Source: Parascedosporium putredinis (lineage: Eukaryota > Ascomycota > Sordariomycetes > Microascales > Microascaceae). From it: a stretch of DNA of 64,000 nt. The stretch spans positions 124,001 to 188,000 of the forward strand of contig CASHTG010000004.1 in assembly GCA_949357655.1 (NCBI GenBank). Reading direction: 5' to 3'. Position 1 is the first letter of the stretch. Every line of letters starts with the position of its first letter. Made by a program: the position numbers and the translations under genes. Below, one piece after another: positions 1 to 11,606 of this stretch. The notes beneath the pieces were generated by a model. It was given only the letters and a program-made list of their open reading frames with translations. It searched no databases and was not told the origin of the DNA.

Positions 1-2206
1 GAGTGTGGTCCCAAAGCTCTGTTTCGATGTGGAGTCACGCTCTTCTGCCCTTTTTGTGGCTTTCGATTGCTGTGTGCATTGACCATTTCCACCAGTCCGC
101 ACACATGTCGCCTGCACTTGCAACTTGTGTCCTGTCTTGGAGCATGGCGACGCAGGGGGAATCAAGCCAATGGATTTGTTGTAACAACCTTGAAAAGATG
201 CTTCTCAGCGCCTGGGGCCTCCACCATCCTCCCTCCCCGCCGGCATTTAAACTCGCGGGAATTGGATGGGAGAATATCTTGCGTGGATATACATTCTTGG
301 AGCCGTGTTTTGCGAATGGGTACATTCGGGCCAAGTGTAGTGAAACTTGTAGATAACAAACATTCAAGGCTTGGGTTGGGTCATTTTTCAATGGCCTTGC
401 TCTTGATGGTGGGAAAAGGCGTCGAGTTTATGCAGCAGGTGAAACGATAGATTCCTCGACATACTTTGCCTATGCATCTAGGGCTTTCCAGTCATTCGTC
501 GGCTGCCGGTGTTCCTGAGAGAACAACGGCCTGGAGGCCGCTGTCATTTGTTCCTCCTCCTCGACCCCACACCTCCGGCCGAAGCTTGAACTAAAGCTGA
601 GAAATATTTACTTTCTAGCCGGAATTCCTCTGGTTCCAGTGGCTGGGCTATCCATTGATCTCTGTGGGTCGCTATCGAACCAGTAAAGAATCTATAGATC
701 CCCAAAGGATTCTGTGCTAAGAGGTGCTAAGGGGTACCGGCCGCCTTGAGCCTGGGGATTTGTTGCCAATGATAACGTCGCGTTGAGGTGAGTTCGGTTT
801 TGGGCATAATTATTGAACACCTCAATGCTAGAATTTCCGGGTGCTCACTGCAGGAGCGAGACGGGTCGAGCTTGGGCTTGGGTCAACTGGTGGTGAATGA
901 CTGCCACACCAAGCTCTTCAGCCCCCACATCGCCGGTACCTCAGTCCAACTACTGAACTCAGCCCGGATCCATTGCCTCACTGCTCTTTTCAAGAAAATT
1001 GATCTAGTGGTTGTATTGTATCAATCGATAGATTTCAATGTCTGTTTTTCAAGCCCGCACTCTTTCCGCACTCTGCAAGGGGGTTCCATCTCGGCCCAGC
1101 GATGCGAAGGAGCCATCCGCAGGCAAACCGTGGGAAGGTTGGCCTGGGGCTTACATTGGATGAGCAGCAAGACGGGAAGGTGGCCCTAGGGTCAGCCATG
1201 TTGACTACCCGTCCTAGCTCCCCCTCCCCTCCCCAAGCGACCCGGAAGGTGCTGGGGCCTACCCTTGCCCTTAATGCGAGATGGGACTATTCCTTCCCTG
1301 CTAGCTGTCCTCGAACTTTAGTCCCTTTATTGGCCTGATCACAGGCTGGCACGGGCATCTTCCGAAGGCTCGAGGGTTAGTATCCATCCTCATCTTCCCG
1401 GACCAAGCGCGTTACCTTCTCCATCAGCAGTGGCCTTCTTTCTTTATAGCATTCACTCACCTCGAGAGCCTCCTTTGGTCTCACTGGCCGCCCTTTTAAA
1501 CTCAAACGGTTCCAGTCCTTTCGACAGGGCTGCAAATCTCGCCGAAGCCTCTCTTCGTGAAACCTATCGCGACACTCCTTTCCCGCCTGTCTCGAAGGAG
1601 GAAAGCTTTCTCCTCCTCGCTCAACTTTTTGAGCAGCGTCCCTCTCCATTTCCTCCTCGTTCTCTTTGACTTCATCCACGCACATATCTTTGTTGTTGTT
1701 CCATCCTATCACTTGCTGGTTTCATTCACCACCCTGTAGTCGATATCAACCGTCATCAGACTCAATCTCCTAACCTGCCTTCCTAATTTACCTTGTTTAC
1801 GAACACCCCAGTGTCGCCACTCTCTCTATTCAAACAGGCCTCCCCATACTTGGTTCTCAGGTCCGTTGGTCTGCCAAGGTCTCAGATTACACAAACTGTC
1901 TTGGTTCTCGAGACATCGGAACCCTCGACGCCCGCTTACACGGTCTCTTCTGTTTTCAAATACAAAACCCTTTCAAAGAGACCTGTCTCACCGAGCATCG
2001 TCTCCCCGGATTCTCGTTCCTTTTTTATGTTTTCTTGCTTCTTCGTGTCTCAAAGATAGTCAAGCAACAACCGTTGACGAAAGGGGCCTTTTCCCATTTT
2101 CACCGCTTCCCTCTATTGCTCTGAGGCCAGTCTTTTTGCCAACTTGCTACATCTACCGAACCGCATCCCAATCGGCTGCCGCGCCTTTTTCGCAGTTTCC
2201 GGCAAT
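1..2206. other. Intergenic / azgA upstream region
   Basis: No recognisable gene. Open frames here are short, overlap on both strands and match no family I know. From about 1380 to 2206 the plus strand is rich in pyrimidine runs (CTCCCC, TTCTTC, CCTTTC), typical of fungal core promoters and 5' leaders, so this part is probably the promoter and untranslated leader of azgA. I see no convincing TATA box. Confidence 0.5.
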
Positions 2207-4611
2207 ATGGAGCCCATGGAGCACATAGAGCCGGCTCGAGAGCCAGCCCCTTTGATGGCGAGCTTGAAGGCAAAAGTTCGAGGGTGGGGACAAACCATAA
2301 TGGGTATCGACGACATCGTCTCGTCGTCGACATTTGGGCGGATATTTCGTCTCAGAGGCTCTGGCCATGTAAGCTTTTGATCATGCATGCCTCGTTGAAG
2401 TTCATTTGATATTAGTGCTAACGTCTCTTTTGGTATCTAGCCGGACGAGGTCCCTACAGCTACCTTCCTCAACGAACTCCGGGCTGGAGTAACAACCTTT
2501 GCGACTATGGCCTACATCATTGCCGTCAACGTAAGTTCCCTTATAACCCTAGAAGTTCTAAAAGCGGAGGAGCGCCGACTGATTGCCCCATTCTCCTTCC
2601 GCTAGGCTGCTATCCTCTCACAAACTGGAGGGCCTTGCGAATGTGACCTACAAAACAGAATGGATTGCGATACCTTGGATTCATACGCCACTTGCAAGGA
2701 AGGTAAGAAATAATTGTGCGAATTTAATGCAAAGTGTTCACGAGTCTAACTGTCATGCCGGAAGATGTGCGGAGAGATTTGATTACCGCAACAGCTGCCG
2801 TGGCTGGATTCTCCAGCTTTTTGTTCGGGTTCTTCACGAACTTGCCCGTTGCTCTCGCGTAAGTATTCAGCTTAAAATCATACCGTATGACCCTCTGGAA
2901 AGCTTTGATCCTAACTTCTGTCTTTATCCAGACCGGGCATGGGCCTCAACGCTTACTTCGCTTTCCAAGTCGTTGGCGTGAATGGCACCGGAGCTATACC
3001 ATATAGACTCGCGCTGACAGCAGTTTTCGTTGAGGGCTTGGTCTTTATCTTCCTTGCCTTGACCGGAATGCGTCAATGGCTAGTCAAATTGATTCCTGCC
3101 ACCATTAAAACCGCTACTGGGGTTGGTATTGGCTTGTTCCTGACCGAGATTGGTCTCTCGTACTCGGCAGGAATTGGAGCTATCACAGGTGGATGGCACG
3201 CTACCCTCTGGCTCTGGCTGGCTGTCGACCCGAGGATATCAATGCCCAAACAGGCATGTGCGACGGCGCCCTCATGTCCAATCCCAAGGTAAAGTTGCTT
3301 CGCCCTCGAAGATGCCCAATCCTGTTGCGGCTGCTAATCCTCTTCTAGCTGTGGGTTGGTGTGCTTGGGGGCGGTGTCCTCACAGCGTTCTTGATGGCCT
3401 TTAGAGTCAAATACGCGCTTGTTATTGGTATTGCTTTTGTCTCCATACTATCTTGGCCGTAAGTCGAATGAAACCTATCCTTCAGCTATATTTCTTGCTC
3501 TCTGTTGCTCATCAAATCATTAGTCGAAACACCTCAATCACATATTTCCCAGATACCCCGGAGGGGAACTCGCGGTTCGATTTCTTTAAACAGGTTGTCG
3601 ATTTCCATCCAATTCAGCACACACTAGCCCAACTAGACTGGGACATCAAGTCCAAAGGCTCTCAATTCGTTCTAGCTTTATTCACTTTTCTTTACGTGGA
3701 CATCATCGATGCCACCGCAACCCTGTATTCCATGGTGAGATTTTGTGGTGTTGTTGACCCTAACGATGGAGACTTCCCCGGTCGACGCTGGCATACTGTA
3801 CGGATGCGACATGCATTTCTCTCGCTTCCCTCCTAGGTTGCTCCCCAGTCACAGCTTTCATTGAAAGCGGTGCTGGGATCGCTGAGGGCGGAAGGACTGG
3901 TTTGACTGCTATGACAACTGGCATCTGCTTCCTAATTTCGATTTTCTTCGCGCCTATATTCGCATCCATTCCCCGTGGGCTACGGGCTGCACGTTGATGC
4001 TGGTAAGAAAACTTCCCCCTTGCATTCCTGACTAGGGACGTGGCCGCTCGACGATATGGAGGTGCTAACAAGAGACTCCAGGTTGGATGCATGATGATCC
4101 GCCAAATCACGGCCATCAACTGGCGATATGTAGGAGACGCAATCCCGTCATTTGTCGTCCTAGCATTCATCCCGTTCAGCTACAGTGTGGCTTACGGACT
4201 CATCGCGTAAGTTGCCCCCATGGTTCAAGGTGTTGATCACGAGTTCTAATGGAGTTATGTAGGGGCCTTTTCGTATATACTTCTCTAAATTTGTTGATCG
4301 GAGCGGTTGTGATAATCTCAGGGGGCCGCTTGGAGCCTCGTGAGTACGATCTCAAGGAGTACTGGACCTGGAGAGGGCCGGGACAACAGCCATGGTTCGT
4401 GCGCGCTATCAATCGGCGCCGGGCTCCTCGCGAATCTGTCGATCCCGCGAGCCAAAGCAAGCGTGGGTTGAATCTCGGTGATGATCAAAACTCATTTGAT
4501 CATTCACGTCAGAACTCGGCCTCGGTCGACAAAGTTAGCCTCAGCGTTGTGTCTCCCCCGAGCTCTTGTAACGCGCTCACACTCAACAAAAGATTGAGCC
4601 TATGGGCATGA
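2207..4611 (+). CDS. azgA: AzgA-type purine (hypoxanthine/adenine/guanine) permease
   Basis: Plasma-membrane proton symporter of purine bases, AzgA branch of the nucleobase-cation symporter 2 superfamily. Nine exons: 2207-2368, 2441-2530, 2606-2702, 2765-2858, 2932-3288, 3349-3458, 3524-4002, 4082-4206 and 4263-4611, about 621 residues. Family landmarks are the early segment ending TTFATMAYIIAVN, the Cys-bearing loop SQTGGPCECDLQNRMDCDT, the stretch PGMGLNAYFAFQVVG, the transport motif SPVTAFIESGAGIAEGGRTG and the closing LKEYWTWRGPG...PWFVRA. The start was chosen because exon 1 gives the conserved N-terminus directly before the first intron. The reading frame breaks three times, each by one missing base: in CCC at 3204-3206, near CCCCGG at 3777-3782, and in CCCC at 3971-3974. 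Restored exons join in consistent phase with no stop. An acidic open frame (DDYDDDDAV) follows the stop in another frame, so the true C-terminus may be longer. Confidence 0.9.
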
Positions 4612-5349
4612 CGATTATGACGATGACGACGCTGTTACTTCATGCGCTCCGTGGATCCAATGGAGGATCGCGCACCTTGGAGACAAGCTCCGGGGAACTT
4701 TAAGCGGGATGATGGCTCAAGGCGCATCCGATCTACAACTACCATGACGGTTGTGTAGAAGATTGGCGCCGAGATACCTTCCTGAAAGGACTGAAGCGAT
4801 TAGGAGGCGATTGTATAACAACAAGGACGAAAAGGAAGGAAAAAAAGAAATAATATACAAGGGGCAGAAGCCTGCGGATGGATGGCTTTAGCCCGTGTGT
4901 AAAGGGCTTGGCCCTGGGCGTATTTGGTGATATGGGCTATGTCAAAAATAGTATCTACAAATGGTAAAAAGGTTAAAACTAGAGCTTTCATGGAGTAGTA
5001 GAGCAATCAGCTGAAAGGGAAGCATGTATGGTACGATTCGTCATTGAGAAGCTAAGTGATGAATATATATAGGTGACACGGCAATATTCTACCCTCCCCT
5101 TGTTCTATGTAATGGTAGAACATTGATCCCTCCCAAGCTAGCCGTAGGATTATCAAACAGACAACATCTAGCTATGAGGCGTCCGTGACCACATCGCACA
5201 AAGTAATATATCGCCATCGCACCCGACAGGGGAGGGCTTCTTATTTTGTTCGTCTCCCCTTTCCCAGTGTAGAGTTGATGAAACCAACCATACGGGGAGC
5301 AAGACTGAGGCTGAAGCCGCCATGGACACCAAGGGAGGAAAGTGTTGAT
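4612..5349. other. Convergent 3' region, azgA and copper ATPase
   Basis: Tail-to-tail spacer holding the 3' untranslated regions of both neighbours. It includes AT-rich stretches around 4840-5080, such as ATATATAGG near 5064. No gene seen; the possible acidic C-terminal extension of azgA would lie at 4612-4760. Confidence 0.5.
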
Positions 5350-8300
5350 TTAGATGCGGTGCTTCAGTGCTAGCATGGTCATGGCAGCGAAGATGACGGG
5401 TAACACGCTAACGATTTCACCAAGGCCCGCGTAGGCTGGGGGATTCTAAAGTTGACAAAAGCGCCGGCGGCCATGAGGATAGCCAAGACGTTGTAAACGG
5501 CGGACCAGATAAAGTTGAAAGCGATTCTCCGAAAGGCGGCGGCGCTGACATCCAGCAGGAACGTGACGCCGTGGAGGCCGGAGAGGAGGACAACGTCAGC
5601 GGCGCCGCGGGTGACGTCGCTGGCGGAGATGGCCTCGCCCTGGCCGCCGCTGAGCTGGACGCCAATGTTTGCCTGGGCGACGGCGACGGCGTCGTTGGTG
5701 CCGTCGCCGCAAAAGAGAACGGAGCGGCCGGGTTCGGCCATGAGCGCAGCGACATAGTCGCGCTTCTGGGCCGGTGAGCGCTGGGCAGCGGCGTTGGCGA
5801 GGGGGATGCCGACGGAGGAGGCGGTGGCGTGGACGGCCTCGGTCTGATCGCCCGAGACAAGGTGGACGGAGATGTTGCGGGCTTGGAGGGCGGCAACGAC
5901 GGAGGCGGCCTCGGGACGGAGAGAGGTTCGGAGGGCGAAGAGGGCGATGGGGACGGAATCCCGGGTGACTAGGAGTAGGGTCATGCCTGCGGTGGAGTGG
6001 GAGACGACGGCGGGCGCTGCGTCGTTTCCGGTCCACCGCGGGTTACCGGCGCGGACCGTGGAACCTTGGGCGTCGGTGGCTTCGACGCCGGCGCCGGGGA
6101 CAGAGCGGGGTGAGGTGGTTAGGGTGGCGGCGGGGGCGGGGTTCTTCTCGAGGTGCTTGGCGATGGCGAGCGAGACGGGGTGATTATTCCCGGCGACGAG
6201 GGCCTTGGCGAGGAGGCGGCCTCGCGGGCGGCGCTAGCGGGGCCGAAGAACTCTTCGGCGACGACCTCGAGCTTGCCGTCGGTCAGGGTACCGGTCTTGT
6301 CGAAGACGACGTCGGTGATGCGGCGGGCGGTGGCGGTGCATTCGGCGGATTTGATGATGACACCGCCCCGGGCGGCGATGCCGCCGGCGACGACGAGAAC
6401 CATGGGCACGGCGAGGCCGAGCGCGCAAGGACAGGACACGGCGAGGACGGCGATGGCGTAGGTGACGGCGTCGGAGACGGCTTTGGAGGCGGGTTGGTTG
6501 CGGACCTTGAGGCCGACGACGATCCAGATGACGGTGACGGCGAGGGCGACGATGGCGACGGCGGGGACGAACCAGCCGGCGACGCGGTCGGCGAGGTCTT
6601 GGATCTTGGGCTTGAGCCCGCGGCCTCCTCGACGAGCTGGGCAATGTCGGTGACGGTGTTGCGGCCGGGGAGGCGGGTGACGTGGGCGTGGAGGGGGTGG
6701 ACCCGTTGACGGTGCCGGCGATGAGGTCGTCGCCGGGCTTCTTGGCGACGGGGAGGCTCTCCCGGTGAGCATGGACTCGTCCACCTCGCCGACGCCGTGG
6801 ACGATGCGGCCGTCGGTGGGGATGCGGGAGTGGGGCTGCACGAGGAAGCGGTCGCCAAAGTGGAGGAGGCGGGCGTCGACCTCGGTCTCCTCGCCGTTTT
6901 CGACGAGGAGGGCGGTGGCAGCCTGGAGGGAGCGCAGGGACACGGCGGCGACGGCGCGCACGCGGGCGACGGCGGAGAGGAGGCGGCCGAGGAGGACGAG
7001 GGTGACGAGCAGGGTGCTGGTCTCGAAGAACTCGGCGGTCTCGAGGGGGCGGTCGGCCATGCGGAAGGCGAAGGCGACGAGGGAGTAGACGTAGGCGGCG
7101 GTGATGCTGATGGTGACGAGCATGTCCATTTCCAGGGTGCGCTCGCGGAACAGGATGGTGAGGGCGGGGCGGTAGAAGACGGGCACGGCGATGAGCTGGA
7201 CGAGGGTGGCGAGGACGAGGGAGACGATGGCCTTGGTCTTTTCGGAGACAGGAGTTTCGCTCCACGCGAGCACGACGACGGGGATGGTGAGGAGGGCGGC
7301 GGCGACGGTTTTGACGAGGGCGTCGTAGAGCCTCTTTTTGCCCGAGGACAGCGTGGGGTCGGCGGCGGGCGGCGCGAGGCCGTCCGACAAGGCGTGGATC
7401 TTGGCGAGGAGGGTGCGGGCCCCGATCACGGCGGGGTCGTAGGTGATTTGGACGACTTTTTGTTGACGATGGCGATTTGGGCCACGCCGGGGATATCGAG
7501 GCCGGCGAGGGCCTTGGCGGGCGCGCCGGAGGAGAGGACGTCGATGGTCTGCTCGCCGCTGGCCCGCCGCACGCAGCTGAACCCGGTGCTCTTTCGAGGT
7601 CGCGGACGACGTGGGCGACGCTGGCGACGCGGGGTCGACGGCGAACTCGGCGTGGCCCATGACGAAGTTGACGCGGGCGCGGGACACGGCGGGCATGTTT
7701 CCGAGGGCGCGCTCGACCTTGTTGGCGCAGCCGGAGCACGTCATGCCGTCGACGGCGACGGAGACGTGCTCGAGGCCGGCGGCCTTTTCTAGGTCGCGGT
7801 CTGCGGCGTTGGCGGCGGGGAAGGGGCTGCGGCGGTTGTGGCGCAGCAGTCGTTTCCGGAGCAGTGGCCGGGTTCGCTGTCTTCCTTGTCGTGTGCGTGG
7901 TTGTCGTGGTCATGGCCGTCGTGGTTGTGGCCGTGGCCATGGACGTGGTCGTGGTGGCCCGTGACGGTTGAAGTACAGTCGAGGTCTTCCGAATCTGCGA
8001 TCCGGGCGTGAGCCCGACGGCTCCTAACGCCACTAGACTTGGGGTGGTGATGGTGACGCGATCGCCGGCTCAACAGGCCGTGGGAGGTGGAGCGGCCGCT
8101 CGCGTAAGCAGCTGCCGACTTTTCCTGGCCTGGGCCGGCAACCGCGGCGGCAACGGCGGCGGCGGCGGCGTCCTTCTTCTTGTGGGTATCGCAGCAAGTC
8201 GAAGTGAAGCCGCGGTCGAGAATGTTTCGGCAGATGCAACGGGCGGTCTCGAGGTAGGCAGCATAGGTTTCAAAGGCCTTGGTCAGATGGTCGGCGCAAG

Positions 8301-8823
8301 CGGATGCGGGTGCCTGCCGTCGCCGTCGTGGGCATGCTGGTGGCCGGCGGCTTCTAGAGGCAAGGTGTTAGCGTGGGTTGGGAATAGGGAGCCCTTTGCG
8401 TTTGATTCAGGAGGGCCCCTTGGTGTATAAGTGGAGGGCCCAAAAGAAAAGGGGACGAACCATGGTGAGCCAAATCGTCGTCGCAGCTCTTCTCGCACTC
8501 GAGAGCAGCGACAGCTAGGATGCATTTCTCTATAGACAAGTTGCACCACATTAGCAAAAGGGATGGAAAAAGAAAGGAAGAGGGCTCGATGAAGCGGGGA
8601 AGCAGTAGATACCATCACAAGCCTCTTCGTTTGTGGTGCAGCAACGAAGATCGAGGGAGAGCAAAGAGTCGAAATCGTCGGCGCAATCATCGTCTTTACA
8701 GCAGGTATCGTCATCGGGACACACATCGTCGGCGGCGGGAGCCCCAGGGACTGCGTCGTCGTCTTTTACGGCAGCAAGGGCGCGAGAGCCGTCCTTGTCG
8801 TTTGAGCAGCAGCCAGCACCCAT
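5350..8823 (-). CDS. crpA: Copper-exporting P1B-type ATPase with Cys/His-rich N-terminus (CrpA-like)
   Basis: Heavy-metal P-type ATPase predicted to pump Cu(I) out of the cytosol, as in fungal CrpA-type copper tolerance pumps. Exons on the minus strand: 8823-8613, 8514-8461 (its donor GTTCGT is weak) and 8353-5350, about 1092 residues. The N-terminal third is a metal sponge: Cys pairs and clusters (GCCSND, CPDDDTCCKDDDC), a His-rich run at about 7885-7960, then one HMA domain with GMTCSGCANK (about 7720-7750). The core carries the phosphatase loop TGES (about 6760), the metal-site CPC motif in VSCPCALGLAVP (about 6420-6440), DKTGT (about 6290-6304), HP in GNNHPVSLAIAKH (about 6160-6190) and GDGTND (about 5691-5708). 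The frame breaks ten times, mostly in C/G runs: about 8305, 7817-7820, 7631-7634, 7582-7584, 7457-7461 (an A run), 6761-6763, 6693-6697, 6616-6618, about 6209-6216 and 5438-5442. Restored, it ends in LALKHRI at 5350. Substrate copper rather than another metal is inferred from CPC and the HMA domain. Confidence 0.9.
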
Positions 8824-9638
8824 GGTTTCGAGATGGAGTGGGTGGGGGACTTTAACAAAAATAAAGAGGGTCAAGGGAAACTTGCTCGAAGTCCGATGGC
8901 TACGAGTAATCAAATAAAGTATTGTATCAATAGCATAAATGAGGAAAAGAGTTGAAAGAATGCAAACGACCGGGTTGCACCAAGTGGTCGCTCAAGTTTT
9001 ATAAGTGATTTCTGCTTGGAGCAGGCGTTTCCGCTCTCCGGCGTCGCCCAAAGGCACGGAAACCCGGGGTTCGAGGTCCGGAAACCCCTGCCAATCCGAT
9101 CGAGCACCGTGCACGTCCGGGGTGGAGATGATTATGTAAAAGAGGAATTGTCCATCTTGCGTGGGCGGAATCGGGATTCGGGTTTCAGAGCAGGCACAAA
9201 AGTGGTCCAAGTCCGATGACGGGCAACCTGCGGTGAAGGGGTGAAGGCGAGACGCGGAGTCTGATTCGAAGAGAAAAGGTGAGACGGTGTAGGACTGGAG
9301 ATCCCTCAACCGGTTTTCAGGGTCGCACAGCGAAGAACCGAATAGCGTAGGCCCGCTCGGGTGATTCCTCACCACTCAAGGAGCGGGCCCTTTCCATTAA
9401 TTCCACCGGAGGCTGGCCCATCCCCATCTATCTTTCAAAAGAGGGAAAGCCCTGAGTCGAGAGCGGGCAAAAAAGCCTCCTGCATGTACGACTGACGCCG
9501 GGCAATGTTGGCAGCGTGCAAGAATTCACTTTTGTCCCCAAGTCCTCTTTCCCGGATTGCTGCTTCCCTTCTGGCACCTTCTTGTAGGTGCCTCTCGAGT
9601 TGGTTATAGGCGAGGAGCGATGGCTGAACATTCCACAG
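8824..9638. other. Upstream region of the copper ATPase
   Basis: Holds the ATPase promoter (minus strand) and the 3' end of the PQ-loop gene. No gene recognised. I did not find a clear copper-factor site. Confidence 0.4.
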
Positions 9639-10425
9639 TCACCCGTATTGCTCAACCTCCCCACCCTCTCTCTCTTGCCCGCCACCTTGCGGCCTTTTTA
9701 GCAGCTTTGCTATCCACGGGCGAAACCTGTAGTGCACCCCCAAAAGCCCAATGCCGATCCAAAGGACCAGTTCGACCGCGTACACGGCCATGCCTACCTC
9801 GTCGATCCGAGGGCTGAAAACGATGGCAAGGATGGACACCAAGTCTCCTCCCGCATCGACGAGCACAAACATGTACGAAATGCCCTGGACAGATCTTGCC
9901 TTGTAGATTTCCCAGTAGTACCGCAGCACGCCAATGGCCAGTAGCACGGCTGCGAGGACGGCGACGAGGATCATCGGCCACTCCACACCACGTCTTCGGC
10001 CTAACCTCAGCGCAAAATACAAGCCCGTTTCGGCCCCGCCAATCACGGCGGCACAGAGAACGGAGCTGGCGAGGATGCGCGGCAGGTGCCAGCCGTCGCC
10101 GTAGTACTTGCATTGGGCCCAAGCCACAAGGCTCAGGAAGATGAGGATGTTGGGTTGAACCTGCAGCGCGATATTAAGATTTTGCGCGAGGTTGTAGGCG
10201 CCGAGGGGATGCCGGCAAAGGCCCAGGAAATGTACATGGAATGATGGAGGCCCTTGGTACTGTGCAGCCGGTAATTCTTGATAATTTGCGGTATGAGCTG
10301 CGAATGGTTAGGGATTCATGTCTTCCATGTCTTCCAGATGGGGGTTCACAGTGCAGCCGTACCTGGATGGACCAGCAGACGGCCCCCGCCGTGCCCAGAA
10401 TATTGGCGGCCACGGGGTTGTCCAT
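9639..10425 (-). CDS. PQ-loop repeat membrane protein
   Basis: Small seven-helix-type membrane protein of the PQ-loop family, relatives of which include lysosomal/vacuolar cystine and cationic amino acid transporters; the substrate here is unknown. Two exons, 10425-10363 and 10297-9639, about 240 residues. The first PQ loop (IPQIIKNYRLHSTKGLH) directly follows the intron; the second, degenerate one (YYWEIYKARSVQGISYMF) lacks the PQ itself. Helices include ILASSVLCAAVIGGAETGL, MILVAVLAAVLLAIGVL and MAVYAVELVLWIGIGLLGV. The ATG at 10425 gives the usual short lead-in MDNPVAANILGTAGAVCWS. One base is missing from a C run (GGGG on the plus strand, 10205-10208); restoring it fuses the PQ loop to LGAYNLAQNLNIALQVQPN. 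The 3' end is Gly/Glu-rich. It shares a 1.2-kb divergent promoter region with the UCH37 gene. Confidence 0.8.
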
Positions 10426-11606
10426 GTCGCGGAGGGCAGGCAGAGGATTCCGCACGTCGTCGGTCGGAGAATGAAGCTTGTGAAGCTGCTACAGAGGGGA
10501 GAGTGAACAAGCCTTGACGGCTCGAAGTCGTCTTGGCTATTACTCACTCTCCAACTCCGGCTTGGACGTCAAAAGGAAAGTGGGTCGGGCAATGGTTGAT
10601 AAGGATTTGAGGTTTCTTGATAGATAAGCCAATCGCCAACAACCCAGTGAGACTAACAACTTCAAAAATAAGAAACCGTCTATCTATCAAACGCCTGCTC
10701 CCTGAGCGCATAGCTATGTGCAGGCGATCATCAGGGTGCCACTCGCCTTGGCAATCTTTTTCATGACACTCGCGAGCTGTCAATCCTTGGGTCGAGATAT
10801 ACAATAGAAGACTACGATCGGCAGAGGAGAAAAAGAACTTTGCACGAGACTGGCACGGCTGACGAGACGACTGCTTCAATTCCGATCTAGTTAACTATGA
10901 GGTTGACCATCGCTGCGCCGATTAGATGCGGCGATCAACCATGCGTTATTAGATCGTAAGGGCAGTCGCTGCGCGGGTTTCGCGTGCGCCGCCATTCTGA
11001 GCAACCCACCAAGCTTTATGTACGGATTTTTGCCCACTTTCACATCCTAGTTAGCACACTAGGCTCGGGGCAAAGCAGGGAGAAACTGTAGCTTGAACTG
11101 ATATCGAGCCTTTGGCTACCATAGATAGACGGAAGAGAAATGTAAATTGGGCACACCAGATGTTGTGCCAATGGAAAAGGAAGCATCCCCTCCTGCTCGA
11201 AATCTCGCTGGAGAGTCCAAACTGGGGTCCACTCGCTTTAAGCGGTAACCCACTTTAATGGATATTCACCAAGCCCCATTTGCTGGAACTGCTCCCGATT
11301 ACGTCGGAAAGAGCTGCGCAACCTGCATGCAGCGCAGCCAGTTGATATTGCTCCATTGGTTCAAGAGCTCGGGTTTTTGTCGACAAAGCATTGCGCATCG
11401 CCGACAATCGAGAAAAAAGAAGAAGAAAGAAAGAAAGAACTCCAAGATCCACGCAATCTTCTCACCCAACCGCTCCCAACAGAAAAGGGCGGCGAAAGGA
11501 AACGGCATAGTAGACGAGAACCTAAGAGGAAAAGGCCATTACTGAGCACCACCCCTCGTAGTGTAGAGATTCATCTACTTGCATCACAACATCCCAGCCC
11601 GAAAGG
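10426..11606. promoter_or_regulatory. Divergent promoter region, PQ-loop gene / UCH37
   Basis: Non-coding spacer between two outward-facing genes. It contains purine-rich stretches (for example GAAAAAAGAAGAAGAAAG near 11411-11428). No gene or defined binding site recognised. Confidence 0.4.

Noticed and set aside
3200..3300. Programmed frameshift in azgA
   Set aside because: No slippery heptamer or stimulatory structure is evident and the same kind of break recurs in unrelated genes.
6797..7792. Long plus-strand open frame (331 codons) opposite the copper ATPase, and several other long antisense frames there
   Set aside because: They are Gly/Glu/Asp-rich shadows produced by the GC-rich codon use of the real minus-strand gene.
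5350..8823. Copper ATPase as a pseudogene
   Set aside because: All breaks are single-base losses in short runs, motifs are intact, no stops remain, and neighbours show the same defect.
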